The notes: a model not told the origin generated them from the sequence alone. Counted from the stretch's first letter, positions 8,101 through 17,552 are shown. The stretch is DNA of 64,000 nt from Rufibacter sediminis (GCF_014269285.1 NZ_JACOAF010000030.1:186001-250000); one strand, 5' to 3'. Numbers and translations are program-made.

Positions 8101-10398
8101 ATGTCGTCTACGCCTGTTAATAAGTTCCGGAAAACCATTTCGGCACTTTGGCTGCTCTTTGCCGGAGGATTTGTGTTCTTCCTGCTGTACGTTTTTGCCG
8201 TTAGCATCAATTTCCTGAATCTTTTTGGCGACCTCCCAGACCTGAAAACCCTGGAGAACCCCAAAAGCGAACTGGCTTCTGAAGTGTACTCAGAAGACGG
8301 CCAGCTCCTGGGAAAATATTTCCGGGAAAACCGCTCGCCCGTGACGTATGAGCAACTGCCCAAGACCCTGGTAGATGCCTTGGTGGCCACCGAAGACATC
8401 CGGTTCGAAGAGCACTCCGGCATTGACTTCAAGGGAACCCTGGCCGTGCCTTACTATAAACTGACCGGCAAACAGGACCGCGGTTCCAGTACGCTTACCC
8501 AGCAGCTGGCCCGTAACCTCTTCCGGACCCGTGATGACCTGAACAACGGCCTGCTCAGCGACGTGCCGGGCCTGCGCATGCTCATCATCAAAACCAAGGA
8601 ATGGATCATGTCCATCAAGCTGGAGCGCTCTTACACCAAGAAAGAGATCCTGCTCATGTACCTGAACACCGTTGACTTCGGGAGCAATGCCTACGGGATC
8701 AAAGTTGCCGCCAAGACCTTCTTCAATAAAGATCCGCAACAACTCACGTTAGAGGAAGGCGCCACGCTGGTAGGTGTCTTGAAAGGACCATCGTTCTACA
8801 GTCCGGTTCTGCGCCCGGAGCGTTCGCTGAGCCGCCGGAACACCGTGCTGGACCAGATGCTCAAGTACAACTACATAGATGAGCCCACTTACCAGACGGC
8901 CAGCGCTAAACCTATTAAACTGGATTTCAACGTAGAAAACCAGAACAAAGGCCTGGCCCCATACTTCCGGACCGAGATTGGCAAATCGCTGGCGCAATGG
9001 TGCCGTGATAACGGGTACGACCTGTATTCAGATGGCTTGAAAATCTACACCACCATTGATTCACGCATGCAAAAGCATGCCGAGGCCGCCCTAGAACAGC
9101 ACATGAAAACCATGCAGAAGGAATTCTTCCAGCAGTGGAAAGGACGTAACCCTTGGATCAATGACAGCGGGAAAGAGATCAAAGGTTTCCTGATGGACCG
9201 CATGAAAGGCACCGCCCGCTACAAGAGCCTGGTAGAGCAGTTCGGGAACAACGAGGATTCCATCAAATACCACCTGAACCACAAAATTCCCATGCGGGTT
9301 TTCTCCTGGAAAGGAGAACGTGACACCATCATGAGCCCGATGGATTCGCTGCGCTACTACAAGCATTATCTGCAGGCTGGTTTCATGGCCATGGACCCGC
9401 TCACCGGCAAAGTGAAAGCCTGGGTTGGGGGCACCAACTTTAAGTACTTCAAATACGACCACGTGAAGCAGGGAGCCCGCCAGCCTGGTTCCACGTTCAA
9501 ACCATTTGTGTACACCACTGCTATTGAGAAAGGCTTCTCGCCGTGCTATACCGTTACAGATGCCCCGGTGACTATCATCAACCCAGACGGAAAACCCTGG
9601 ACGCCCAAGAACAGTGAAGGCACCTACACTGGCCGCCGAATGACTTTGCGGGAAGCCTTGGCTCTTTCGGTGAACAGTATCACCACGTACCTGATGAAGA
9701 AACTGGGACCAGAAGAAGTAGTGGCGACCGCCAAGCGATTAGGTATCACTACTCCCCTAGATCCGGTTCCTTCTCTGGCCTTAGGCTCCAGCGATGTTAC
9801 CCTGTATGACATGGTGGGCGCGTATGGCACCTTCGTGAACAAAGGAACCTGGACCCAACCCCAGTACCTGGTCCGGATTGAGGACAAGAACGGAAACGTG
9901 CTCCACGAATACGTGCCGAAGACGGTAGAAGCCCTGAGCGAGGAAACCGCTTACCTGATGGTGCACATGCTGCAAGGCTCGGCTGATACCCGCGGCGGTA
10001 CCGCTTATTACGGACTGCGTCACCGTTTTGGCCTGAAAAACGAAATCGGGGCCAAAACCGGTACTACTTCCAACTACTCAGATGCCTGGTTCATGGGCAT
10101 CACACCAGACTTGGCAGCCGGGGTTTGGGTAGGTGGCGAGGACCGCAGTATTCACTTCCGGAGCGCGGCCTACGGTCAGGGAAATAAGCTGGCCATGCCC
10201 ATCTATGCACTCTTCATGAAGAAGGTCTATGCTGATAAATCTTTGAGTGTCTCTAAGGCGGCTTTCCCGAAACCGGCGCAACCACTTTCCACGAATATCA
10301 ACTGCGGAGGTTCTGACTTTGTACCAACGGTCACTGATTCCGTAAAACAAGAGCAAATCCTTACCCTACCGCAAAAAGTAGAGGAAGGGGCGTTCTAA
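8101..10398 (+). CDS. Class A penicillin-binding protein (transglycosylase/transpeptidase)
   Basis: A 765-residue bifunctional peptidoglycan synthase of the PBP1A type. It has one N-terminal membrane helix (about residues 13-36). The GT51 domain follows, with catalytic Glu98 in ATEDIRFEEHSG, then GSSTLTQQLARNLF and the segment around LNTVDFGSNAYGIK. The transpeptidase domain has STFK (Ser464), SVN (Ser523) and KTGT (Lys652). ATG 8101, directly after the porW stop, is preferred over an in-frame TTG at 8080 that overlaps porW. The one-base gap suggests cotranscription with porW. Confidence 0.95.
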   Translation: MSSTPVNKFRKTISALWLLFAGGFVFFLLYVFAVSINFLNLFGDLPDLKTLENPKSELASEVYSEDGQLLGKYFRENRSPVTYEQLPKTLVDALVATEDIRFEEHSGIDFKGTLAVPYYKLTGKQDRGSSTLTQQLARNLFRTRDDLNNGLLSDVPGLRMLIIKTKEWIMSIKLERSYTKKEILLMYLNTVDFGSNAYGIKVAAKTFFNKDPQQLTLEEGATLVGVLKGPSFYSPVLRPERSLSRRNTVLDQMLKYNYIDEPTYQTASAKPIKLDFNVENQNKGLAPYFRTEIGKSLAQWCRDNGYDLYSDGLKIYTTIDSRMQKHAEAALEQHMKTMQKEFFQQWKGRNPWINDSGKEIKGFLMDRMKGTARYKSLVEQFGNNEDSIKYHLNHKIPMRVFSWKGERDTIMSPMDSLRYYKHYLQAGFMAMDPLTGKVKAWVGGTNFKYFKYDHVKQGARQPGSTFKPFVYTTAIEKGFSPCYTVTDAPVTIINPDGKPWTPKNSEGTYTGRRMTLREALALSVNSITTYLMKKLGPEEVVATAKRLGITTPLDPVPSLALGSSDVTLYDMVGAYGTFVNKGTWTQPQYLVRIEDKNGNVLHEYVPKTVEALSEETAYLMVHMLQGSADTRGGTAYYGLRHRFGLKNEIGAKTGTTSNYSDAWFMGITPDLAAGVWVGGEDRSIHFRSAAYGQGNKLAMPIYALFMKKVYADKSLSVSKAAFPKPAQPLSTNINCGGSDFVPTVTDSVKQEQILTLPQKVEEGAF

Positions 10399-10421
10399 GG
10401 AAGAAGACGAAAGGAAGAACT

Positions 10422-12224
10422 GTGGAGGAATCATTAAGAGAGCAACTGAAGCATTTGCCCCATCGGCCTGGCATCTACAAGTACTATGATGACAAGGGCA
10501 TCATTTACGTGGGCAAAGCCATTGACATCCGCAAGCGGGTCAGTTCTTATTTTAATTCTTCCAAGCAGCACAACAAGAAAACCCTGAAGCTGATCTCGCA
10601 GATCAAGCGGATTGAGTTCACTATTGTGGACAGTGAGGCCGATGCGTTCCTGCTGGAAAACAACCTCATCAAGCAACATCAGCCCAAGTACAACATCCTG
10701 CTGAAGGACGGGAAATCGTACCCGTTCCTGTGCATCACCAATGAGCGTTTCCCGCGGGTGTTAAGCACCCGCAACAAGCTGAACGATGGCTCCCGCTACT
10801 TCGGTCCTTACCCCAGCGTGACTAGCATGTACGTGGTACTGGAGTTGATCAGGACCCTGTACCCGCTGCGCACGTGTAGTTACAACCTGAGCCCCGCCAA
10901 CATTGAAGCCGGCAAGTTTAAGGTGTGCCTGGAGTACCACATTGGCAACTGCAAAGGCCCCTGCGAAGGCCTATACGAGGAGACGCAATACAACGAGCAC
11001 ATCCAGCAGATCAGGAACATTCTGTCCGGCAACCTGACGGTAGCTAAGAACTACTTCAAAGAGGCCATGTCGGCCGCGGCCGCTGATTACCAGTATGAGC
11101 TGGCGCATCAGTACAAACAGAAACTGGATTTGCTGGACGATTTCCAGGCCAAGTCTACGGTGGTGAGCCACACGCTTACCAACATAGACGTCTTCACCAT
11201 CACCTCCAATGAGAAGTGTTCGTTTATCAACTACCTGAAGGTAATGAACGGCTCCATCATCGGGACTCAATCACTGGAACTGCAGAAAAAGCTGGAAGAG
11301 ACCGATCAGGAGATCCTGGCTTCCATGATCATGCAGCTTCGGTCAGACTTTGAGAGTTCGTCCAGAGAGATCCTGGTGAACATTGAGGACCTGATTCTGC
11401 CTCTGGAAGGCGTCACGATTACCGTCCCGCAGATTGGAGACAAACGCAAGTTGCTGAACCTGTCTCTGAAGAACGCATTGTACCTGCGCAAGGAGAAGGA
11501 AAGCATGCAGGACAAGTCCAAAGATAGTAACGAGGTGCGCATCATGGAAACTATGAAACGTGACCTGCGCCTCACGGAGCTTCCCAAGCACATAGAGTGT
11601 TTCGACAACTCCAACTTTCAGGGCGACAATCCGGTGGCTTCCATGGTGTGTTTCCGGAACGCGCGGCCTTCCAAGAAAGACTACCGCCATTTCCACATTA
11701 AAACTGTGGTTGGTCCTGATGACTTTGCCTCTATGTACGAAGTGGTGACCCGCCGTTATCGCAGGCTCATAGACGAAGGCACTTCTTTACCCCAGTTGAT
11801 CATCATTGACGGAGGAAAAGGGCAGCTGGGCATGGCCGTGAAAGCCTTGAAAGATCTGGGCATCTACGGCCAGGTAGCCATCGTGAGTATTGCCAAACGC
11901 CTGGAGGAGATCTTTTACCCCGGAGACACGCTTCCGCTTTACATCGATAAGAAATCGGAGACCCTGAAGCTGATTCAACGTCTCCGGAACGAGGCGCACC
12001 GCTTCGGGATTACGTTCCACCGTTCCCTGCGGGACGCAGGTACGCTACAGACCGAACTCACCAAAATCAAAGGCCTGGGCCCGGCCACGGCGGAGAAGCT
12101 GTTGAGCAAGTTTAAGTCGGTGAAAAAGATTGCCGAGTTATCACAACAGGAACTGGAAAGTGAGGTAGGCAAAAGCAAAGCGCGGCTTCTCCTTGACTAC
12201 TTCGCCCAGACGCAGAAGAAGTAA
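10422..12224 (+). CDS. uvrC: Excinuclease ABC subunit C
   Basis: A 600-residue UvrC, which makes the dual incisions of nucleotide excision repair together with UvrA and UvrB. It has an N-terminal GIY-YIG nuclease domain (PGIYKYYDDKGIIYVGKAID), a UVR-type helical hairpin near residues 205-235, an RNase H-like endonuclease domain (ECFDNSNFQGDNPVASMV and LIIIDGGKGQL), and a C-terminal helix-hairpin-helix (KIKGLGPATAEKLLSKF). The start is a GTG at 10422 preceded by AAGGAAG. It follows the penicillin-binding protein gene by 23 bp. Length and motifs are normal. Confidence 0.96.
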   Translation: MEESLREQLKHLPHRPGIYKYYDDKGIIYVGKAIDIRKRVSSYFNSSKQHNKKTLKLISQIKRIEFTIVDSEADAFLLENNLIKQHQPKYNILLKDGKSYPFLCITNERFPRVLSTRNKLNDGSRYFGPYPSVTSMYVVLELIRTLYPLRTCSYNLSPANIEAGKFKVCLEYHIGNCKGPCEGLYEETQYNEHIQQIRNILSGNLTVAKNYFKEAMSAAAADYQYELAHQYKQKLDLLDDFQAKSTVVSHTLTNIDVFTITSNEKCSFINYLKVMNGSIIGTQSLELQKKLEETDQEILASMIMQLRSDFESSSREILVNIEDLILPLEGVTITVPQIGDKRKLLNLSLKNALYLRKEKESMQDKSKDSNEVRIMETMKRDLRLTELPKHIECFDNSNFQGDNPVASMVCFRNARPSKKDYRHFHIKTVVGPDDFASMYEVVTRRYRRLIDEGTSLPQLIIIDGGKGQLGMAVKALKDLGIYGQVAIVSIAKRLEEIFYPGDTLPLYIDKKSETLKLIQRLRNEAHRFGITFHRSLRDAGTLQTELTKIKGLGPATAEKLLSKFKSVKKIAELSQQELESEVGKSKARLLLDYFAQTQKK

Positions 12225-12227
12225 GCT

Positions 12228-12263
12228 GTTTCAGAGGTAGTTTCTGGAAATCACCCCTAAAAC
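12228..12263 (+). repeat. 36-bp palindrome family, copy 2
   Basis: It begins 4 bp after the uvrC stop. Its centre is TTTCTGGAAA and its right arm CCCCTAAAAC. It could act as the 3' hairpin of the uvrC transcript. Confidence 0.65.
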
Positions 12264-12304
12264 AGCCTTACTTCTCCTTTTCTGAGCTTTTTCTCCTGCA
12301 TTCT

Positions 12305-12340
12305 GTTTTGGGCTTCTTTTTCTGAAATCGGCCCTGAAAC
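12305..12340 (+). repeat. 36-bp palindrome family, copy 3
   Basis: Left arm GTTTTGGGC and right arm GCCCTGAAAC flank a TTTTTCTGAAA centre. It is exactly 36 bp and is spaced 77 bp from copy 2. Confidence 0.7.
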
Positions 12341-12407
12341 GGGTAAACTTTATTCTCCTTCTTTTGAGCTGTTATGCCTCTGCTCTCCTGTAGACAAGGT
12401 AATCTTC

Positions 12408-12443
12408 GTTTTAAGCCTCTTTTCACCAAAACAGCCTTAAAAC
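12408..12443 (+). repeat. 36-bp palindrome family, copy 4
   Basis: Left arm GTTTTAAGCC and right arm GCCTTAAAAC flank TTTTCACCAAAA. It is exactly 36 bp. Confidence 0.7.
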
Positions 12444-12480
12444 GGAAATCGCTTTTACCTCGCTCTGACTTATCTATCTA

Positions 12481-12844
12481 AAGTAGGGGCAATCCCTTGT
12501 GGTTGCCCTTTCCTATGTCCCGTTTTTCTTTCAAAGAATGGAAGGATAGACTATACAACTAGATCTGCGATGGCACAAAGATCAACAGCTAACGTGAAGG
12601 CAATGTGGCTGTGTAGCTGTTCGGGATTAGAAATCCTGAATGAAGGAGAAGCGAATTCGTAATCTGCCATGTATTTGTTATCCGCCATGTACTAGTGGCG
12701 AATGTAGGGGATTACAAATCTCCCTCTCCCAGTTTTCGAATTTTAAATCCTAAAGAGCCTACGGCAAGTAGCGACCTGTCCCAGATGGCAAAGAGCATTA
12801 TATCAGTTCCTGTGTAGGGCTACCACAAGGGATTGCCCCTACTT
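12481..12844. mobile_element. MITE-like element bounded by 29-bp inverted repeats
   Basis: The arms at 12481-12509 and 12816-12844 are reverse complements at 28 of 29 positions (outer end AAGTAGGGGCAATCCCTTGT). The 306-bp interior has no open reading frame of note but holds smaller palindromic pieces such as GGATTAGAAATCC. There is no transposase and no convincing target-site duplication. A non-autonomous, transposon-derived element is the likeliest reading, by inference. Confidence 0.6.
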
Positions 12845-12900
12845 GCTAAATCGTCAACATTCTTTGATTTCTAAACTAGTTGCCGTGACAAAATGGGCAT

Positions 12901-12934
12901 AAAAAAAAGGAGACCGTTTTGGGTCTCCTTTTTT
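12901..12934 (-). terminator. Bidirectional rho-independent terminator after gldN
   Basis: AAAAAAAAGGAGACC pairs with GGTCTCCTTTTTT around a loop of about 6 nt, only 15 bp past the gldN stop. A-run and T-run flank both sides, so it can stop transcription in either direction. Confidence 0.85.
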
Positions 12935-12949
12935 GTTTCTTGCTTTAAA

Positions 12950-13987
12950 CTAGTAGCTCCACAAGCTGTATTCGAACTCAATGATGTCTTCCATGGCTTG
13001 CTGGGCGGCTAACAAGCCTTTTTTGCCAGCACCAAACTGCTCTTCCAAACGGGCATCACCTACGTTAGATACTTTGGTGATGTACGAGCTGAATAACCAC
13101 AGATCAAACGCATCGGCCAGGTTTTTATGCTGCGCATCGTTCTGAGCGTTGAACCAGAGAGCTTCGTCTGGATGCGCTCTGAAGACGCGGGCCAGGTCGC
13201 TGTACTTGAAAGAAGCAATTGGTTTCTCAAAGCCCAGGCTGTTGTATTTCGCTGGCATTACCAGCGTAACCGCCTGGATGTCATGATACAGTCTGGAACG
13301 CTTTTTATCAAATACCACATCTTCCTTGATCTCTAATTTATAAAGCTCGTTTGGAAGAAGCTCGTTACCCGTGGTTACCGCCATTGCCGGAGCAGGAGTG
13401 GCTGCTTTGGTAGTGGTTTTAGGAGCCGCTTTCTTAGGAGCGGGTGTTCCCCAACCATCATCTTCCGCTGCCGCTGGGGCATCAAAGCCCGCTGCTTTCT
13501 CAGCTTCGGTTAAGCCGCCACCGGTTTCAGCCGGCGTCATGTTACCGAAGAATTCTTGTGCCGGGATGGGCGTATTCAAGGTATCGGAACGATAAGCTTG
13601 CAACTCTCCTCTTTTCACCGCTTCTGTGATGAGCTTGGTGATTTGCTTACCGCTGGAGAACATAGGCAGGTTTTGCTTCTCGCGTAAGTCTACTGCTCTC
13701 CAAACCGTTTTCTTGAACATCACATCAGAGGGTGGAATTGGTCTGGCAGAAGCAGGGGCCGCTAACGAGCTGTCCATTCTTGCCTGAGCAATTTCTGCCT
13801 GCTTTTGCATTTCCTGCTGACGAGCTAACTCTTCCTGCCGCGCTTTTTCAGCAGCAGCTTGGGCTGCAGCACTTTGCTGAGCTTTCTGCGCAGAAGTAGT
13901 TGACTTTTTAGTAGTACGCTTTTGCGCCATACTAACAACCGGCATGCTAAGCAAACCCGCTAAACCCAACACAATTAACTTCTTCAT
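12950..13987 (-). CDS. gldN: Gliding motility/T9SS protein GldN
   Basis: A 345-residue secreted protein, the periplasmic partner of the GldK ring in type IX secretion (PorN in Porphyromonas). It has a signal peptide MKKLIVLGLAGLLSMPVVSMA, then an Ala/Gln/Lys/Arg-rich stretch (about 22-65), the GldN core beginning with SDVMFKKTVWRAVDLREKQN, and a C-terminal part ending EFEYSLWSY. A low-complexity linker of Ala, Pro, Lys and Thr (about residues 166-207) interrupts the core and looks longer than usual. It is the last gene of gldKLMN, 17 bp after gldM. Confidence 0.93.
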   Translation of the reverse strand: MKKLIVLGLAGLLSMPVVSMAQKRTTKKSTTSAQKAQQSAAAQAAAEKARQEELARQQEMQKQAEIAQARMDSSLAAPASARPIPPSDVMFKKTVWRAVDLREKQNLPMFSSGKQITKLITEAVKRGELQAYRSDTLNTPIPAQEFFGNMTPAETGGGLTEAEKAAGFDAPAAAEDDGWGTPAPKKAAPKTTTKAATPAPAMAVTTGNELLPNELYKLEIKEDVVFDKKRSRLYHDIQAVTLVMPAKYNSLGFEKPIASFKYSDLARVFRAHPDEALWFNAQNDAQHKNLADAFDLWLFSSYITKVSNVGDARLEEQFGAGKKGLLAAQQAMEDIIEFEYSLWSY

Positions 13988-14004
13988 GGTACTATTTTTA
14001 ACTA

Positions 14005-15594
14005 CTAGTTAAGCTGAAAGGTGATACTTGAATTATCAGAAGGAACAACTTCCTGCTGATCACGATAGTTCATTCTACGTATTTCTTTTACTTCTACGGC
14101 GATACGGTCTCCCGGACGAGCCTGCCCAGCTAGGTTACCTAAGCTAACAGTTGGGCCACTTCCTTCCACTCTACCTACCGGACGGTTACCACGCACCAAG
14201 TACACGGTGTAATCAGTCACTCTGTAACGAGCATCTTTCGGTAATTGGTTCTTGAAGCTTTCGTCAGGAATAGCTTGGATAGTCAAAGAACGAGGGCCTG
14301 GAGCAGGCATCCCTTTCACAACATCTACCGGACGACCATTGGCAGTAGCTACTACTCTTGGTCTTGGTACCAGTTTCACGGTGAAGTCTTGTGACCCGAT
14401 GGCGTTTCCGCCGCTGCTCACATTTAGTTTCACTTGTCTTGACGTAGGAATGATAGTTAAAAAGCCTTTTTTAGCACCTTTTACCACCGTTGCGCCAGAA
14501 GCAGAGAAAGAAGGATCATACACGGCACCTAAAGCAGGTACCTGTACACTCAACTCATTCCCGCAGTTGAAATACAAGGAGTTGATTGAAGCTGACTGGA
14601 TCTGCATCACAGGCTTGGCTACTACGTAATCCTGCGTAACTGTAAACGTGGTGTCACGGCCGCTTGCCTGACGGAAACGTACTTGGCCTCTCCACTGCTT
14701 TTTGGCGTTACCTTCCGCGTCATAGTTACCGGCAGTTGCGGTGAATTCAATTCTACCTTTTCCGCCTTGCACTGGAATAGATCTTCCGTCAACTGACATC
14801 GTTGGAGTTACAGCATCAGAAGAAGCCGCCAGGAACATTTCCGCTTTGTATTTGGTACCAGCCGCTACTGTTTTAGACTCAGCGCTGGCCATTGCGAAGA
14901 TGTTCTCAAACTTGATGATATCCGCACCCACTTTCTGGGCCAGTTGCGATAAGGTTTCAGCTTCGTACTTCAACACTTCTGATTCTTTCTGCGCCAATGT
15001 GGCCAAAGCGGCTACCATTGGGGTTTCTTCAAAGTTCAGTTGAGCAAAGTTCTTCTTACGTTGGTCTTTGTTTTGTGCCACCCGTGGGTCTTCTGTGCCG
15101 CTCATGGCAAGCTTTTGCGGAATCTTAGGGTTGAATGGGCGCAAGAACTCGGCGTACTGGTTCAGTTTTGCTTCTAACTCATAACCTTTGCCTTTTTTCA
15201 GGCCGCCAATCATCACTTCATTCACCACTTCATTCGCTTCTGGATTGATGTAGTTGCCTTCGGCATCTTTACCTCCAGTTGCTTTTTCTAACTCTTCCCG
15301 CAGGCTCCGGATGTACGCTACCATCTCAGCAGTTTTAGAGCTCACTTGCTGAGCTTGCTCTACCACTTGCTGGTCTTTGGCAGTACTTGCTCCCTCGGCC
15401 ACCGCTGCCTGAATGCCTTTCACTGCTCCCTGGTTATCGGTTACCGTTTTGCGGTTCACCTCCATTAAGCTGGCATCAATAAATTGGAATTTTAAAAGTA
15501 TCGCAGAGCTTACGTTCAATGCCAGCAGCGCAGTCAGAACGAGATACATCATCCCGATCATCTTTTGCCGTGGCGTCTCTTTTCCTCCAGCCAT
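14005..15594 (-). CDS. gldM: Gliding motility/T9SS motor protein GldM
   Basis: A 529-residue inner-membrane protein that forms, with GldL, the proton-driven motor of type IX secretion and spans the periplasm towards GldK/GldN. The N-terminus MAGGKETPRQKMIGMMYLVL, followed by TALLALNVSSAILLKF, is the diagnostic single membrane helix. The rest is the large periplasmic part with helical then beta-domain character. The length is normal. It lies 59 bp downstream of gldL and 17 bp upstream of gldN. Confidence 0.96.
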   Translation of the reverse strand: MAGGKETPRQKMIGMMYLVLTALLALNVSSAILLKFQFIDASLMEVNRKTVTDNQGAVKGIQAAVAEGASTAKDQQVVEQAQQVSSKTAEMVAYIRSLREELEKATGGKDAEGNYINPEANEVVNEVMIGGLKKGKGYELEAKLNQYAEFLRPFNPKIPQKLAMSGTEDPRVAQNKDQRKKNFAQLNFEETPMVAALATLAQKESEVLKYEAETLSQLAQKVGADIIKFENIFAMASAESKTVAAGTKYKAEMFLAASSDAVTPTMSVDGRSIPVQGGKGRIEFTATAGNYDAEGNAKKQWRGQVRFRQASGRDTTFTVTQDYVVAKPVMQIQSASINSLYFNCGNELSVQVPALGAVYDPSFSASGATVVKGAKKGFLTIIPTSRQVKLNVSSGGNAIGSQDFTVKLVPRPRVVATANGRPVDVVKGMPAPGPRSLTIQAIPDESFKNQLPKDARYRVTDYTVYLVRGNRPVGRVEGSGPTVSLGNLAGQARPGDRIAVEVKEIRRMNYRDQQEVVPSDNSSITFQLN

Positions 15595-15653
15595 AGTATC
15601 CTGTAGTGTTTACCTTTTAATTTATCTTATCTTATATAGAGGAATGGCAGAGA

Positions 15654-16451
15654 TTATCCTCTCATGGCATTTAACATGTTGCCATACACATTATTCAAAG
15701 AATGCAGGTTTTTAGTAAGGTTAGTCACCTCATCTTTAAATTGTTCAGTTTCACGGCTGGCCTGAGTAAGGTTTTCCATTGCATTAGTGATGCTGCCGTA
15801 GAACTTGTTGATAGATTTCAGGTGGTTGTTGGCATCCTGAAGCTCCATTTCGTACACTGCGTTTAGGGCACCCAGGTTTTTAGTCACCTGCTGTACCTGT
15901 GCGTGGTACGCCTGCGTATCTGCGGTGGCAGTGGCCATCTGAGATACTACTTGCAACGTAGTGCCGTACGCATCATTGATTTTGTCTAATGAACCAGTAG
16001 CCGTTCTTACACGGGCGGCGTATTCTTTGGTAGCTACAGTAGCATCCGTTAAATCAGCCATCTGAGCAGTGGTTTCGCTTAAGCGGTTCAAACCTTGGCC
16101 TAATGTGCTGATAGTAGCAGGGGTCACGTTGGCGTCACGCAGCATTTTGTCCAGATCACCGGTGATAGACGGACCAGCAGCGGCAGTTTGTACCGTTGGA
16201 AGCGGACCATCATAGTCATCACGCAATTGTGGATATACACGCTCCCACTCTGGCTCATGCGGAGGGTTTGGTTGGAAAGCACTCAGGAAGAAAATAACCG
16301 CTTCGGTACCAAGACCAACAATAAGCATCAGGTTTGCACCTTCTAAGTGGAGGATTTTGAACAACGCTCCAACAATTACTACTGCAGCTCCAATACCATA
16401 GATTTTTGGCATCACCTTATCGAAGAAGAAGTTGCCTCTCGCTTTACTCAT
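15654..16451 (-). CDS. gldL: Gliding motility/T9SS motor protein GldL
   Basis: A 265-residue inner-membrane protein. Two transmembrane helices near the N-terminus (about 15-32 and 38-55, with LHLEGANLMLIVGLGTEAVI) form the proton channel ring around GldM. The glutamate in TEAVIFF lies in the second helix, where the family has its functional acidic residue. A long cytoplasmic helical tail follows, rich in Ala, Gln and Asn with heptad-like spacing. It sits between gldK and gldM. Confidence 0.95.
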   Translation of the reverse strand: MSKARGNFFFDKVMPKIYGIGAAVVIVGALFKILHLEGANLMLIVGLGTEAVIFFLSAFQPNPPHEPEWERVYPQLRDDYDGPLPTVQTAAAGPSITGDLDKMLRDANVTPATISTLGQGLNRLSETTAQMADLTDATVATKEYAARVRTATGSLDKINDAYGTTLQVVSQMATATADTQAYHAQVQQVTKNLGALNAVYEMELQDANNHLKSINKFYGSITNAMENLTQASRETEQFKDEVTNLTKNLHSLNNVYGNMLNAMRG

Positions 16452-16529
16452 TTTTTGAAGGATTTAGATTGTAAGTTATTTGGGTTCAGAAATTAAATTA
16501 ATATAGCACTATTAAGATATGACCAAAAA

Positions 16530-17552
16530 TTATCTTCCCAGGTCAAAGTCAGAGGAACGACCAATGTAGATCATGGCGCTACGGAAACCGATGAAAGAAC
16601 GCGCTGAGTCTTGGTATTCAAAGTTACGTACGCCGGTCTCCAGGAAGTGCGCAATGTCTTTCCATGAACCGCCACGCACAATTTTACGGGGCTCGTTGTC
16701 ATCATAGTAAGTAGGGTTCAAATCCCACACTACTGGCACAGTAGCCTCAGAGTAAGCATCTTCGCACCACTCCGCTACGTTACCGGCCATATCATATAAA
16801 CCGAAATCGTTCGGATAATATTGTCCTACCGGGGCAGTATAGGTGAAACCATCGCTGTAATAATCGCCACGGCCTGGTTTGAAGTTAGCGAGCATACAAC
16901 CTTTGGCGTTACGCAGGTAAGGACCACCCCAGGGGTAGGTAGCCAGATCACGACCACCACGGGCGGCATACTCCCACTCAGCCTCAGACGGCAAACGGAA
17001 GCTTGGCATTGGTGCCATCCCGCTCTCTACGTTATAATTATTTTTGTGCTTGGTTCTCCAGTTGTTGAAGTACTTGGCGGCAAACCAGTCTACCCCTACT
17101 ACCGGGAAATCATCAAACGCCGGGTGAGAGAAATAATACTCCATCAATGGGTCACCCATGTGGTAAGTAAAATCTTTCACCCAAACGGTGGTGTCTGGAT
17201 AGAGCTGAGTCATCACGAACTCTTCCCCAAGAATGTCCAAAGAATCTTGACGGATGGCATCTACGAACTGACGGTACTCATTGTTGGTGATTTCAGTCTC
17301 ATCCATGTAGAAACCGCCAATGGTTACCTGCTTGTTCATGTTGGACATACTGGCCGCGATATCCTGATCTGTCTGCCCCATATGAAAAGTACCACCTGGG
17401 CAAGCCACCATCCCGTATGGAACTTCTTGTGGATTGAATTCAGGACGATCTTCTGCCCCGATCACATCTCCCTGAGAATCTCTACCCATACCACAACCTG
17501 CCATCAAGACTACGCTCAGAGCAATGGCAGAAAACTGTAAAAACTTAATCAT
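16530..17552 (-). CDS. gldK: Gliding motility/T9SS lipoprotein GldK
   Basis: A 340-residue outer-membrane lipoprotein of the type IX secretion ring (PorK in Porphyromonas). The lipobox LMAGC places the lipidated Cys at residue 20. The body is a formylglycine-generating-enzyme-like fold (MACPGGTFHMGQTDQD, then EITNNEYRQFVD, LPSEAEWEYAARGG, YDMAGNVAEWCED, IVRGGSWKDIAHFLETG, FIGFRSAM), which here serves as structural scaffold. It lies upstream of gldL in the conserved gldKLMN order. Confidence 0.96.
   Translation of the reverse strand: MIKFLQFSAIALSVVLMAGCGMGRDSQGDVIGAEDRPEFNPQEVPYGMVACPGGTFHMGQTDQDIAASMSNMNKQVTIGGFYMDETEITNNEYRQFVDAIRQDSLDILGEEFVMTQLYPDTTVWVKDFTYHMGDPLMEYYFSHPAFDDFPVVGVDWFAAKYFNNWRTKHKNNYNVESGMAPMPSFRLPSEAEWEYAARGGRDLATYPWGGPYLRNAKGCMLANFKPGRGDYYSDGFTYTAPVGQYYPNDFGLYDMAGNVAEWCEDAYSEATVPVVWDLNPTYYDDNEPRKIVRGGSWKDIAHFLETGVRNFEYQDSARSFIGFRSAMIYIGRSSDFDLGR

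Larger units (their letters stand above)
12225..12949. other. Long convergent intergenic region rich in palindromes
   Basis: 725 bp between the 3' ends of uvrC and gldN with no credible coding frame. It contains three successive copies of the 36-bp palindrome (12228, 12305, 12408), a 364-bp element bounded by 29-bp inverted repeats (12481-12844), and a bidirectional hairpin terminator (12901-12934). Confidence 0.8.

Noticed and set aside
10025-10058. Palindrome-like stretch GTTTTGGCC ... GGGGCCAAAAC within the penicillin-binding protein gene
   Set aside because: It is 34 bp, its centre does not match TTTTCNGAAAA, and it encodes the conserved segment just before KTGT, so protein constraint explains it.
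12225-12949. Possible small RNA or tRNA in the long uvrC-gldN gap
   Set aside because: No cloverleaf or promoter-terminator pair was seen; the gap is explained by palindromes and the inverted-repeat element.
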